Assembly (NCBI GenBank): GCA_963712715.1
Contig: CAVQJI010000035.1
Coordinates: 30,221 to 94,220 of the forward strand
Direction: 5' to 3'
From: JAFEDN01 sp963712715
GTDB lineage: Bacteria; Pseudomonadota; Gammaproteobacteria; Coxiellales; Coxiellaceae
Length of the DNA stretch: 64,000 nt
Positions within the stretch are counted from its first letter, which is position 1. The number at the start of each line of letters is the position of its first letter. A program made the translations under genes and the position numbers. The notes beneath the pieces were generated by a model, which searched no databases, had not been told where the DNA came from, and saw only the letters and a list, made by a program, of their open reading frames with translations. Positions 43,497-53,583 of this stretch are shown here, piece after piece.

Positions 43497-43865
43497 CTAC
43501 GAGGTAATAATAGCGGAATGGATGCCGGTTAAAAAGTCCAGGCGGGCTTCCAAAGCTTGCTGCGCGGCGACGGCGATTTCTTTCCATTTCCGCGGATCGT
43601 CGCCTGCTAAACGGTTGAGCATTTGCAAAGCTTTCGGGAAATGATCGGAGTGGTCGAGTTCAATATGCCGCTTCAAATAATACTGCAAAGTACCGACCCG
43701 CGATTGATCTTCAATGTTCAGCGTTTGCCGGAGCCTCTGTATCAGCGGCGTAAATAAACTGGTCGTCATCGCTTCGCGGCCATAGACAAACACCGCCGCT
43801 AAAACGTGGAGTTCATCCGGGAAAAAACTGAAAGTGATGGTGACAAACTGCTGTACGCTAATCAT
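43497..43865 (-). pseudogene. DUF3050 protein, C-terminal half only (copy 1)
   Basis: A 122-codon frame that is the C-terminal half of a DUF3050 (haem-oxygenase-like fold, unknown function) protein, with the region FSFFPDELHVLAAVFVYGRE, TPLIQRLRQTLNIEDQS, YYLKRHIELDHSDHFPKALQ. The matching N-terminal half is found only with the second copy at 52779-53583. Similarity between the copies stops at 43865, which marks a duplication breakpoint or the insertion edge of the kinase-NACHT locus. The frame itself is open and has an ATG, so a short product is possible. Confidence 0.75.
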
Positions 43866-44199
43866 TATTATTTCTTGATCCTGTTTTGATTGAGCGAAAT
43901 GCTAGAAGTTTTGCCATTAGCTCTTAATTCAAAAGAGAATTCGCGTTAGTAGATTTATGCATGGGTAATTTATATACTCGCATTGTCTTTAAGAATGTGT
44001 TGTAGAAGGAGTGATAACCGTGAAGAAACCCGCCAAGATAATTTATCCGTTTTACCCGTGACTGATACCCCACTGACTGCGATTCAGACTTTATCTACCC
44101 AGGAGAATAGTAAGGCGACGCTTGCCCTTCCGGAAACCAAACAACGGCGTACAGATTTACCCGCCTTACGTGCTGAAGTCCTGACGACGGGTGCGGCGC

Positions 44200-44720
44200 T
44201 CACCGGCGATTCCAGTAATGGATTACAGTCAGGTTCCTATGACGGTCAAACCATTACGATTTTGCGAGTATCCTCGCGGCGATTCATTGAACATCGCGAA
44301 GCGCTGAGCGCATGGGTACAAAGCGCTTCGCCATTTTGGTTGCCAGTCGTCGGTGTGTGTGAGGGAACAGACATGAGCGCTTTAGTGATGAGAGCCATAC
44401 CTGACATCCGGTTGAATGCCTGGTTGGCTTCATCGGCATCAGATCCTGGGTGAATCGCTGCGTCTGGTGCGCGATGTGGCGGTAGGGTTACATCAACGGC
44501 TCGCGCTGGGTGCGACACACATCGCCTGGGATACGCATCTGTTGTATCTGGACCCAAACGGACGGGCGCAACTCGCGCCATTGCTCAGTGAAACTCCGAT
44601 GACAGAAACCGATGACTATACGCCCTGGGACAACTCATTTGGCAGGTCGCCAGCCGCAAAACAGAACCGGTCGAAGGCTCGCAACAGGGCAAAGGTTTGC
44701 CACGGGAGTGTCCACCCCTG
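44200..44720 (+). other. Module 1 degenerate protein-kinase domain (part of the kinase-NACHT locus)
   Basis: Kinase-like pattern without catalytic residues: GSYDGQTITILRVSSRRF (N-lobe), ALVMRAIPDIRLNAWL (hinge-like), then after a frameshift near 44450 LRLVRDVAVGLHQRLALGA, with IAWDTHLLYLDPNGRAQLA where HRDLKxxNILLD-GRAKLxDF is expected, and CPPLVIALIRRA, RPSLKELTKGL (C-lobe end). HRD and DFG are lost, so this is a pseudokinase. Confidence 0.6.
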
Positions 44721-44999
44721 GTGATTGCCTTAATCAGGCGTGCACCATCCCGATCGTGACCGCACGGCCATCGTTAAAAGAGCTGACTAAGGGGTTGGAC
44801 GTCTTCTGGCAACGCGCTGTGTCGGGACTGGCGGACGCCACGCCGGGTTACAGGCTCACAAAGTATACACCCTTAACAACGCCTGTCGCCAAGCTATCCA
44901 GACAAGTCTCCCGTTCGACAGAACCATCGACCAAAGAGCAAAAACAGACTTCAAGCCAACTGCCGTCAACCACTGCCTCGCTCAGCCCCAGTTTGCTCG

Positions 45000-45714
45000 A
45001 TTCTGCACGCGGCAGCGGCGTATTGAGCGTATTATTGGTGGACGATCAGGACGTCTCCTGGATAAATCCTACCACCGATGTACGCTATACCGTGGGCGTA
45101 AAAATATGTGCCTTGCGCGACAGCCAGCATAGCCCGCAAGAATCCAAGGGATCGCTGCCGCTCTTGCTGCAGGAAATCCGGCGCACTCTAGTGGAATCGG
45201 ATATCGAAGCGCTGTTATGGGTGGGTGAACCGGGGGAAGATCCGGGCGTGCCTTTCGCCGACATTGCCGGATACCTGTGGCAAGCGCCGCAGTGGCAAGC
45301 TTATCGTCCGGGCGATCCTGCACCTGCCGCCGCGTTCCTTTAGGGGTTGACCTGCAGACTACAACCGATGGTTCGTTGACCAGCGCAGGGCAACCCTTCT
45401 CGGAAAGCGAATGGTTGGAAATCCGCCGGCATTATCGCCCGTTCTGGCTGGCGCAGGGAATGGCCGAGGATCATCCGCGCAATCTCTACGACATCAACAA
45501 CCTGCAAGGCTTGCCAGGCCGCGCCCGCTTGCTGCTGCACAGCATTGCCGCGCGTGTGTTTCAATGGCAGGAAAGTACGGTCTTGATCCCGCATGACAAG
45601 CAACAGACCGGGCAGTTACTGGCGGAGAAATATGCACGCTATACCACCGATCCCGGCTGCAACTGGGACGCCTGGGAAGGCCGCTATCCCGGTGCGATGG
45701 GCCGGGAAGCCTGA
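45000..45714 (+). other. Module 1 degenerate NACHT domain
   Basis: Aligns by eye with the NACHT domain further downstream: RYTVGVKICALRDSQ against HYTLSVKLYSLRRAV, WQAPQWQAYRPGDPAP against WQDPAWQAYRPGDPVP, and NLYDINNLQGLPGRARLLL against NLYDANQLQQYRGRVKLLI. Where module 2 has the Walker A APSGAGKSLF, module 1 has GEPGEDPGVPF with no GK(S/T). Where module 2 has LLIADGYDEI, it has FWLAQGMAED. A frameshift near 45343 breaks it. Confidence 0.6.
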
Positions 45715-45779
45715 CCAGTCCCTCGGCTATCGTCCGCGTTAATCCGTTGCCCCGGCTCAAGCCAGCCAAGGGGTTGACG

Positions 45780-46540
45780 CTGAATCACGATCAACTAAGT
45801 CTGCCTGAAGAAAAAGACGAAAAAGTGCTGGGCAGGGGCGCTTATGGCAAGGTGGTGCGCGCCACTTACTTTGGCCATCCGGTGGCGGTGAAGCAATTCA
45901 CCAAAACCACCTTATCGGCAAATGATAAAGCCCAGTTGAAAGATGAAGCCGCCGTCATGGCCAATCTGCATTCGCCGTTTTTGATCGGCGTATTGGCGCT
46001 GTCGCTGGAGTCGCCGCCGTTACTGGTGATGGAACTGGCGCAGGGCGGCAGTATATCACCTGCTCAAAGATAAAAATCAGGCTTTATCCTGGCCGCAGCG
46101 CTTACGTTTACTGCGTGACATCAGCGTAGGGTTGGCGACATTGCATGCGCACGGCGTGGTGCATCGTGATTTAAAAAGCATCAATATCCTCCTGGACATC
46201 GACGGTCGCGCCTTATTGTGTGACTTTTTTGGGCTATCGACCCTGCAAGCCCAGGCCAAGGACACCCGGGATGTCGGCACCTTAGTGTGGAATGCGCCCG
46301 AAGTGCTGCAAGGCAAGGCGGCGACGGTGAGAGAGTGATATCTACAGCCTAGCCATTATCGGCTGGGAATTAATCACCCGCCGCCTACCCTATCAGAATA
46401 GCAGCACGGGTAAAACCATTACTGATTTTGAAAACCGCGTCATCGGCGGCTATCGCGATGCGATCCCGGCCAGCTTCCCGGAAGAATTAGCCGCGGTGAT
46501 TCAAGCCTGCCGGGCTCAGGACCCGGGCAGCCCGGCCCCG
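45780..46540 (+). other. Module 2 protein-kinase domain
   Basis: Glycine loop LGRGAYGKVVRATY, catalytic Lys in HPVAVKQF, αC-like Glu in QLKDEAAVMANL, then after a frameshift near 46070 HGVVHRDLKSINILLD (catalytic loop), CDFFGLSTL at the DFG position, WNAPEVLQGK (APE) and, after a further shift near 46335, SDIYSLAIIGWELITRRLPY. One extra Phe codon lies in DFG (DFFG). Tyrosine-kinase-like or RIP-like proteins are the closest look. Confidence 0.65.
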
Positions 46541-47056
46541 TGCGGCGGAAGTCGCCCAGGTAGTGGAGCGCCTATGGCAGCAGGCTCTGGTCGCAGAACC
46601 ACTGCAGCAGACTCAACCGATGCAGCCTCTGGAAAGTAAGCAGGAGGAACCTTCCCGGGTAGCTGATACCGATAAAAAATCCACTGGGAATCATTCGTTA
46701 CGGATTCTGGCGAAATGTCGCCTGAAATGTCGGCAAAGCTTAATGGGGGATTCGGTGCAGCAGGCTCAATCAAGGCAGCCTGTCCCTCTGAAAAGCAAAC
46801 GGGAGGAACCCTGCCTGGTGGCTGAAACCGATAAAAAACCCACCGGGAATCCTTCGCTGGATTCGAGCGAACTGTCGCCTGAAATGTGGCAAAGTTTAAT
46901 GCGGGATTCGGTGCGGCAGAAAACTTCTGGAAGCCCGAACAGCCTGCCCACAAAAAGTAACCATACGTCAACAGCGGATGAACTGCTCACGCTCCCAGAC
47001 AAAAGCCCCCCAATCCCTTTCTCTACGCTTCTGCAACAAAGCCCCAAACCCCGTGG

Positions 47057-48610
47057 ATGGAATGTGCAGTCGGCGCACTACACCTTGAGCGTCAAACTAT
47101 ACTCTCTGCGCCGGGCGGTATTGACGGATCCCTATATCAACCGGGAATTAGCTTGTTTCATCGCCCCCAACGGGCAAAGCGAATCCGACACGACTGCCAG
47201 CCCATTATATCCCTGGGTCAAACAAGAATTATTACAGGGCGACGCCCAGGTGTTGTTGTTGCAAGCGCCATCGGGCGCCGGTAAAAGCCTGTTTAACCAT
47301 TATCTGGAACGCACCCTGTGGCAAGACCCGGCCTGGCAAGCCTATCGTCCGGGCGATCCTGTGCCCAATGTGTTGCTCCCTCTCTTTATTCCGTTACAAT
47401 CGACGCAGGTTCGCCCGCAAAATCTCTGGGATTATTGCCGTCATTTGTCTATCCCGGATGGGGGTAGTTTTACCCGTGAGGAAATTGCGATCCTGCAATC
47501 GAGTTTTCGCTGCTTGTTAATTGCCGATGGCTACGATGAAATCGCAGGTTTCGGCTGCCGATCGCGATGAGATGAAAAGACAAGCCCTGGATGACGAAAA
47601 GAGTAAAAAGCCAGGCGCCCCCAATTTGTACGACGCCAACCAACTGCAGCAGTACCGGGGACGAGTGAAACTCTTGATCAGTTGCCGTAGCCAGCGTGTG
47701 CAGGAGTTGGGGCAAGAGGACTGCTTTATGCCGCATCCCGGCGGCAAACTTGAACCCCGGATCTCTACCGGAACCGTATCGTAGCGCCGTTTACCACAGC
47801 GCAAACCCAGGAGTATATCGTGGCTTTCGCCGTCCAACCGCATGAGGATGCCGATCGCCCGGCAGACTGGGACGTTGCGCGTTATCAACAAGAACTGGAG
47901 GCTATTCCAGAACGCGAGACATTGATTGATACGCCGTACATGCTGTGGTTGACCTTATCCGTGCTGCCGGAACTGGTTAAGGAGCAGCAACAACGCCAAG
48001 AGAAAACCCAATCCAATCCCTCAACGCAGGAAGATAAATCCGAACAAAAAGGACCGAAACAGGAAACCGGGACATCGGTTTCAACTACCCCTTCAAACCT
48101 CCCTCAAGATCACCCACGCCGCTTTATACGAGCGCTTTATGGACCAATGGTTCACACGCGAGGCGACAAGGTAGAGTCTGAGGGTTATCTCCAACACCCC
48201 GAAAAAATCCTGGGTAAATCAGCGATGGCCACGATTCGTCAACAGGCGGGCGACCAGCGCCAGGACGTGCAGCGGCTTTGGTTAAAACACGCCTATCGCG
48301 TTTTTGCCTGGCCTTTGCCGAACAATTATTTGCAGGAAATAAAGTCAGTCTGCGTGAAGAGAAAGCATCCGATAACGAGATAAAAAAATCCCATACAGCC
48401 GCCATCGTTGACTTACTAGGCGATGACATCGACAGCATCCGCCTACGCCAAGGCTGCCCGTTACGTCAGAACACCAGACAATGCTTGGCGTTTTATGCAT
48501 GCTTCTTTACTGGATTACTTTATTGCGAGCAGTTTTGCGGAGCAATTGGTGATGACGCAACCAACCACCACCTCCGAAGTTCGACCGCTGTTTGCGCGCA
48601 GTGATGCACA
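47057..48610 (+). other. Module 2 NACHT NTPase domain
   Basis: Walker A LLQAPSGAGKSLFNHYL (about 47260), Walker B RCLLIADGYDEIAGF, sensor region GRVKLLISCRSQRVQEL, then (after frameshifts near 47565 and 47784) YRNRIVAPFTTAQTQEYI, TLIDTPYMLWLTLSVLPELV and later WRFMHASLLDYFIASSF. The last motifs resemble the helical part of eukaryote-like NACHT proteins in which a conserved FIHRSLLEYF motif follows the NTPase. More frameshifts lie near 48160, 48270 and 48420. Confidence 0.65.
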
Positions 48611-48819
48611 CGCCCTGGCCTTGTTGGGTAAGCAATATATGACATCCAGTCAGGAACGCTTTTTGGGTGATTATCTCAAGGACAATCCGGCTTTGCGTGC
48701 GATATTATGGGAGATCATTGAGCAGGGCAAGGAGGGAACGGCCATCCGTAATGCCAGCAGTATTCTGCTTGCCGGCGCTTTTAAGGTGGAATCGCAGCAG
48801 CCTGAGAGCGCCGATGATT

Positions 48820-49955
48820 ATTATATCCGTGGCTATAAAAATTACATGGAAAATAATAATGTGGAGGCGATTTATGATTTCGCCCAAGCCATTGCGCTCA
48901 AACCGGCATTTGCTGTTGTTTACTACTATCGTGGGGTTGTTAAACATAATCAAGGAAATGATACAGGGGCGATTGAAGATTACAGCCAAGTTATTGCGTT
49001 GAAGCCAGATTATGCCGCCGCTTATTACAGTCGGCAGGGGTTGTCGACATAATGATCAAGAGGATTATGCAGGAGCGATTGAAGATTTCAGCCAAGCCAT
49101 TGTGTTAAAGACAGACTATGCTACTGCTTATTACAATCGCGGGGTTGTTAAAGATGATCAAGGCGACACTACGGGGGCGATTGAAGATTATAGCCAAGCC
49201 ATTGAGTTTGAAGCCAGACTATGCCGATGCTTATTACAATCGCGGGGGTGATAAACGTAATCAAGGCGACACTGCGGGGGCGATTGAAGATTACAGCCAA
49301 GCCATTGAATTGAAGCCAGATTATGCCGCCGCTGCTTATTACAATCGCGGGGTTGTTAAAGATGATCAAGGCGACACTGCGGGGGCGATTGAAGATTACA
49401 GCCAAGTCATTGTGTTGAAGCCGGAGGATGCCTACGCTTATCACGACCGCGGGCTTGCTAAAGAGAAGCAAGGCGACACTGTGGGGGCGATTGAAGATTA
49501 CAGCCAAGCTATTGCGTTGAAGCCAGATTATGCCGCCACTTATTACAGTCGTGGGGTTGCTAGACATAATAATCAAGAGGATTATGCAGGAGCGATTGAA
49601 GATTACAGCCAAGCCATTGAGTTGAAGCCAGACGATGCCGAAGCCTATCACAATCGCGGGCTTGCTAAAGAGAAGCAAGGCGACACTGCGGGGGCGATTG
49701 AAGATTACAGCCAAGTCATTGAGTTAAAGCCAGACGATGCCTACGCTTATCTCGGCCGCGGGGGTGCTAAAGAGGAGCAAGGCGATTATGCAGGGGCAAT
49801 TGAAGATTATAGCCAAGTCATTGCATTGAAGCCCGACGATACCGTTGCTTATTACAGTCGTGGGGTTGCTAAAGAGGTGCAAGGCGATTATGCAGGAGCG
49901 ATTGCAGATTACAGCCAAGCCATCTCACTAAAGCCGGAGTATGCTGCCAAACTGC
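48820..49955 (+). repeat. Array of about 11 TPR units (102-bp repeats)
   Basis: Units of 34 residues with the consensus GAIEDYSQAI-LKPDYA-AYYNRG-AK--QGDT, highly alike at the DNA level, so the array grew recently or is kept alike by recombination. Frameshifts at about 49050 and 49215 break the first units; the rest stay open to 50284. Confidence 0.9.
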
Positions 49956-50956
49956 AACAGACCTTGGCCGAGCTTCATGAACTAATCTCACAGCAAAAAA
50001 AGCAAGCAGATAAACCTGTTACTGTAGAAACCCATTTATCGTTACCATCCACAGTCAGTACTTCCCTCATATCAACACCGGTAAAATCCAGTGAGCTTAA
50101 ATCAGCACCTAAAACAAAACCCAATTTATTGACCACATTGGGTAATTTATTTACGCGTCCCCACCATCGCTCCAACACAGAATTGCTAGACCAAGCCGAT
50201 CAACTGGTAAACATAAGCATAAGGGAACCCAGCAACGTTATCAGGCAAAACTCGACTATCATCGTCAACATATCAAGACATTAGGCAAGACCGACCGGAA
50301 ACAATTAAAGGAGTTGATCAACAGTTTGCAACGCTTGCACGATAATCCCTCATCTACTATTACATCGCCGGTTCATGTAGCGCCAGCTGCATCAACCAGT
50401 CAGGGTCTACCCTCATCAGGAAGCTATTTTCCTAAACAAAACTTAATACCACCAGTTGATAAAAAGCACACATCCTCTCCTACGTCGACCACCACTTCCT
50501 GGCCAAAAGACAAAAAGTATGACAGCGTAACAGCGCCAAAAATTAGTTTGTTCACTACTACGTCGTTTCAATCCGGATCAACTCCGCCGCAGACCGGCAA
50601 AAAACCGCCATCCCTATCGTCCGCACCCCACGCACAGCTTTCTCTCCCGTCCCGGATAAAAAAATGTCTGCGCCAACCACCACACCGACACAGACGGTCG
50701 GCGCATTATTGCAACAGACACTGAATCAATTAAACGCCGCCTGCCCGTCTTCGGTCGCCGAACGCGTTGCTCTGCGGCAGGATTTTTTCAGCGACTGAAG
50801 CCCTACAAACAAATGGACCTAACCCAACCGCCCACAACGGATCAACAGCGGGAATTACAAGAAATCCAACAAACCCTGCGTGATATTCAAGCGCAGACCA
50901 GCTTGTCGCAAACGACGACTTCTTCCACCACGCTGCGAGGGCAATGGTAGGATGAA

Positions 50957-51124
50957 TTAGGGGAACAGCAAATTGAGATTTTCTGATCTTTGCAATAATT
51001 CCTGAATTAAATCGTAAAATGAGTAATCTTCTTTTCCCAAGTAATGCTGCATTGCAATCATTTGTCTAAAACGGCAACTGGTTTCAAAGTCGGCGATTCC
51101 TTCTTCATAATAATGAACAGGCAT
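50957..51124 (-). CDS. Small protein of unknown function, 55 aa
   Basis: An open frame (starts MPVHYYEEGIADF, ends SENLNLLFP) with acidic and aromatic residues and no motif I know. It lies 45 bp downstream of the 169-aa gene on the same strand and ends seven bases after the stop of the kinase-NACHT locus on the other strand. Its sequence looks like real protein (regular residue use), but it cannot be assigned. Confidence 0.5.
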   Translation of the reverse strand: MPVHYYEEGIADFETSCRFRQMIAMQHYLGKEDYSFYDLIQELLQRSENLNLLFP

Positions 51125-51169
51125 CTTCTCTACCTCGGGTAACGGTCTTTTAGACGCTTCTGTAGTTTC

Positions 51170-51679
51170 TCAAAAGATAACTTCCTTGGCTTCGTGTTTA
51201 TTCTGATATTGAGACGCCACTGATTTCATATCGGCGATATGTTTTTCTGGGTCAATAGTGACTATTCGTCGTTCGTTAAAAATATCGTCATAATCGATAT
51301 CTCTGGCTAATTCTGGATGGTCACTTGGAGCAGTGATCAATTTATTGTAAATAGCGGCATGGGTTATTTTGATAACATCGCGGGAAATATGTTTATCTAT
51401 AAACTCAATAATTCTTGCCGCTCGTTCAATTGAGCGAACGTCTACCAGCATTTCGCCGTTTTCCAGATAAATGGTGGCGATAATGAGCGGTTGGGCTTTA
51501 GCCGGGACTTTGCTGGGTGGAATTTTTAGGCCAATATTAGCCGCTTCCGCCTCGTACCAAAGTGTCCAATCATCCAATTGGCTATCGTGATGGATGCATC
51601 TGAATTGCTGAAGACATTTTTTTAATTGATCAATATTAAAAATGCTGTAATAAAGCCGCATCGGCTGAAAGAGATTCAT
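51170..51679 (-). CDS. Protein of unknown function, 169 aa
   Basis: No family recognised. Soluble, with regions ATIYLENGEMLVDVRSIERA and FIDKHISRDVIKITHAAIY, and a charged C-terminus. It may pair with the 55-aa gene downstream. The start overlaps the end of a SEC-C-motif frame by 44 bp, suggesting an operon with that broken gene. Confidence 0.6.
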   Translation of the reverse strand: MNLFQPMRLYYSIFNIDQLKKCLQQFRCIHHDSQLDDWTLWYEAEAANIGLKIPPSKVPAKAQPLIIATIYLENGEMLVDVRSIERAARIIEFIDKHISRDVIKITHAAIYNKLITAPSDHPELARDIDYDDIFNERRIVTIDPEKHIADMKSVASQYQNKHEAKEVIF

Positions 51680-51820
51680 TCGTCAAAGTTTGAACGATTA
51701 CAGGTTTTTTCGATGGTTTTAAATCCTTTTTGATGGGTAACGTTACTCCTCTGTTCAGACAGCATTTTTTATATTTTTGCCACTCCCGCAGAGGCAGGGT
51801 TCATTTCTTGCAGACTTTCA
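51636..51820 (-). pseudogene. SEC-C zinc-motif fragment
   Basis: Joined across a one-base shift, the minus strand reads RNEPCLCGSGK and YKKCCLNRGVTLPIKK, a textbook SEC-C motif (C-x-C-x8-C-C), followed by a short tail to a stop at 51636. The shift lies in the A-run between GSGK and YKKCC (about 51770). No long upstream frame exists, so only the C-terminal end of a SEC-C protein remains. Confidence 0.5.
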
Positions 51821-51836
51821 TATGAACTTCGTGAAC

Positions 51837-51989
51837 TTAAATCTCTAATTTTTTAAACAAGTGATCAATATTTTTAGATTTTATAATCCCCTCACCCTTA
51901 TCGGTTTCCTGCAACACCTTAAGAGTTTTAGCGTTTAGAATTTTCAATTCCAGGCGATCCTGTTCGCGGGCGATTATTTTATAAAACAT
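51837..51989 (-). CDS. Small charged protein, 50 aa
   Basis: Begins MFYKIIAREQDRLELKILNA and ends KNIDHLFKKLEI. I chose the ATG at 51989, behind AAGGA, over an earlier one at 52022. It is divergent from the alpA copy and shares its promoter region. Unknown function; the corresponding place beside the first alpA copy lacks this gene. Confidence 0.5.
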   Translation of the reverse strand: MFYKIIAREQDRLELKILNAKTLKVLQETDKGEGIIKSKNIDHLFKKLEI

Positions 51990-52236
51990 AGTGACGTCCT
52001 TATTTTTGAAGTGGTTGCTCAAAGCAAAAAATTATATGCTCACCCATGGCGATATTCTAGTAATGTTGTCGATTTTTTAATCAAAAATAATAAAATTCGG
52101 TTGTTCTGGCATGATTTTCCGGAACGATCAGACCGCACAATCGTTCCGGAAGCTTCTTTCCGGTTCAACAAATTTCGTTTTGACTGATATTTCTCACCAA
52201 TAATGCCCTCAGTGTTAATTCCAATAGGAGATTATT

Positions 52237-52617
52237 ATGTCTATACAAAGACAAAACGCGTTGAGAATTCTTCGACGTAAACAGGTGGAAAGCCGTACCG
52301 GGCTTTCCCGTTCAAGACCGTCTTGCGCGTATCGTGGAAGGCTCGTTTCCCAGCAATTCCCGCTGAGAATAAAATGAATTTAAGTGGATGAAATATAGGA
52401 ATAATTTTTCATAAAGAAAAATAATTTTCACAGAAAATACTTTACCCGATGGGGGTTCGAAGGGGGAGAGAGCGGAGCGTCTCCCCCTGGTTCGACGTAT
52501 CGGCTTCGCCGAGCGGAGGATATAAAACAGGAAGCAATTGCCGCTGTACTCAGCAGGAGTGCTGCTCGTTTCCACGCCCGATTGACTTGGGCGGCGGCAG
52601 AGCGGTCGGTCTCTCGT
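52237..52617 (+). pseudogene. Second alpA copy, interrupted by a palindromic element
   Basis: The first 90 bp match alpA at 40865 (NALRILRRKQVESRTGLSRS). A one-base indel then shifts the frame, and at 52351 a 213-bp element is inserted. After it the match resumes with SFPRPIDLGGGRAVG. The bases gctcgtttcc occur on both sides (52341-52350 and 52564-52573) but once in the intact copy. Confidence 0.85.
52351..52563. mobile_element. 213-bp palindromic element with a 10-bp target duplication
   Basis: Element ends are set by comparison with the empty site in alpA (40965 region). It starts CAGCAATTCCCGCTGAG and ends GTACTCAGCAGGAGTGCT, holds an AT-rich left half (AAAATAATTTTCACAG), a GGGGGAGAG... 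CTCCCCC hairpin and CGGCTTCGCCGAGCGGAGGATATAAA. The flanking 10-bp duplication shows it moved as a unit. It encodes no transposase, so another protein must move it. Confidence 0.85.
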
Positions 52618-52623
52618 GGTTAT

Positions 52624-52725
52624 TGGCGGCTCCGCAAGCTTTACATGCTTATACCGATGAGCATAACAACATTCTTTACTGGCGAATCAGATTAAAATAT
52701 CCAACTGGCCAGAAATGGATTCGAC
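52624..52725 (+). pseudogene. Fragment of the duplicated primase gene
   Basis: About 100 bp match 41462-41565 of the first primase copy (PQALHAYTDEHNNILYWRIR, then IRLKYPTGQKWIRPI). Sequence on both sides has been deleted relative to the first copy. It ties the second alpA copy to the second DUF3050 copy in the same order as the first. Confidence 0.8.
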
Positions 52726-52778
52726 CGATACAACGGCAGGAAGAACAAACGGGGCAGAATCAGTAACCAGCCCATTGA

Positions 52779-53583
52779 CTACGAGGTAATAATAGCGGCA
52801 TGGATGCCGGTTAAAAAATCCAGACGGGCTTCCAGGGCTTGCTGCGCGGCAAAGGCGATTTCTGTCCATTTCCGCGGATCGTCACCTGCTAAACGGTCGA
52901 GCATTTGCAGAGCTTTCGGGGAATGGTCGGCAGTGGTCGAGTTCAATATGCCGCTTGCAAATAATACTGCAAAGTACTAACCCCGAGATTGATCTTCCAT
53001 GCTCACGTTTGCCGAAACCTTTGTATCAACGGCGTAAACAAACTGGTCGTCATCGCTTCCCGGCCATAAACAAATACCGCCGCTAAAACATGGGGTTCAT
53101 CCAGGAAAAAACTAAAAGTCGTGGTGACAAACTGTTGCCGCTCAAGGGTAGTTTAAGTTCATACAGAGCCTTGGTCACATCGCAGGCCGGTTTTAAGCAA
53201 ACTGAGGAAGGTTTGTATCGGTTGTCTGTTAGCGCCAATCTGTTTCATTGCTGTTCAATACAATTCAAAATGGCTGAGATAATGCCTGTTGGTCTTCCGT
53301 CCGGTCGCTTTCTTCTTCCACCAAAATCCGATTGATTAAATGCGCACAATACGCATCTTTCGGCAGGAGCCGGAGCTTGGGTGCAGACAATGCGCCGGTG
53401 CAGTTCTTTCAATAAGCAAATAAAATCCCAAACCGCAAAAACATGGTGCTCTGTAAATATCCGTAGATGAGCTAAAGTAGAAATACTTTGATAAACGGGA
53501 TGCTGGCTAATGGCTTCAATTAATGGTTGACATTGCTGTAAAATTTCTTCTGCTTGAATACATTTTGTGATGTTTGTGATCAT
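52779..53583 (-). pseudogene. DUF3050 protein (copy 2), full extent but frameshifted
   Basis: The N-terminal half is open from ATG at 53583 (HPVYQSISTLAHLRIFTEHH, VFAVWDFICLLKELHRRI) and then goes out of frame near 53350. The C-terminal half matches copy 1 at 43497-43865 in pieces (DEPHVLAAVFVYGREAM and later LDFLTGIHAAIITS) with at least three further indels. It overlaps the upstream histidine kinase gene by four bases (ATGA), so the two formed an operon. Confidence 0.8.

Larger units (their letters stand above)
43995..50950 (+). pseudogene. Kinase-NACHT-TPR giant protein, internally duplicated and frameshifted
   Basis: About 7 kb of coding sequence, read through at least ten frameshifts, would give a protein of roughly 2300 residues. 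Order: a degenerate protein kinase, a degenerate NACHT domain, a kinase with most motifs, a proline/Lys-rich linker with repeats, a NACHT domain with Walker A and B, a winged-helix-like region, about a dozen TPRs and a Ser/Thr/Pro-rich tail ending QTTTSSTTLRGQW. The start is uncertain; ATG at 43995 is one choice. The layout is like a STAND/NLR signal protein with a kinase effector and a TPR sensor, which in bacteria are often defence proteins. This is inference; a host-directed role is also possible. Confidence 0.7.

Noticed and set aside
48705..49918. Long minus-strand open frames opposite the TPR array
   Set aside because: They are antisense images of the repeated TPR codons; the plus strand has the 34-residue TPR pattern.
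48820..49955. CRISPR-like regular repeats
   Set aside because: The 102-bp units encode TPRs with no unique spacers and no cas genes nearby.
43995..50950. A set of separate small intact genes
   Set aside because: Consecutive frames carry consecutive parts of the same kinase, NACHT and TPR domains, which fits one broken gene better.
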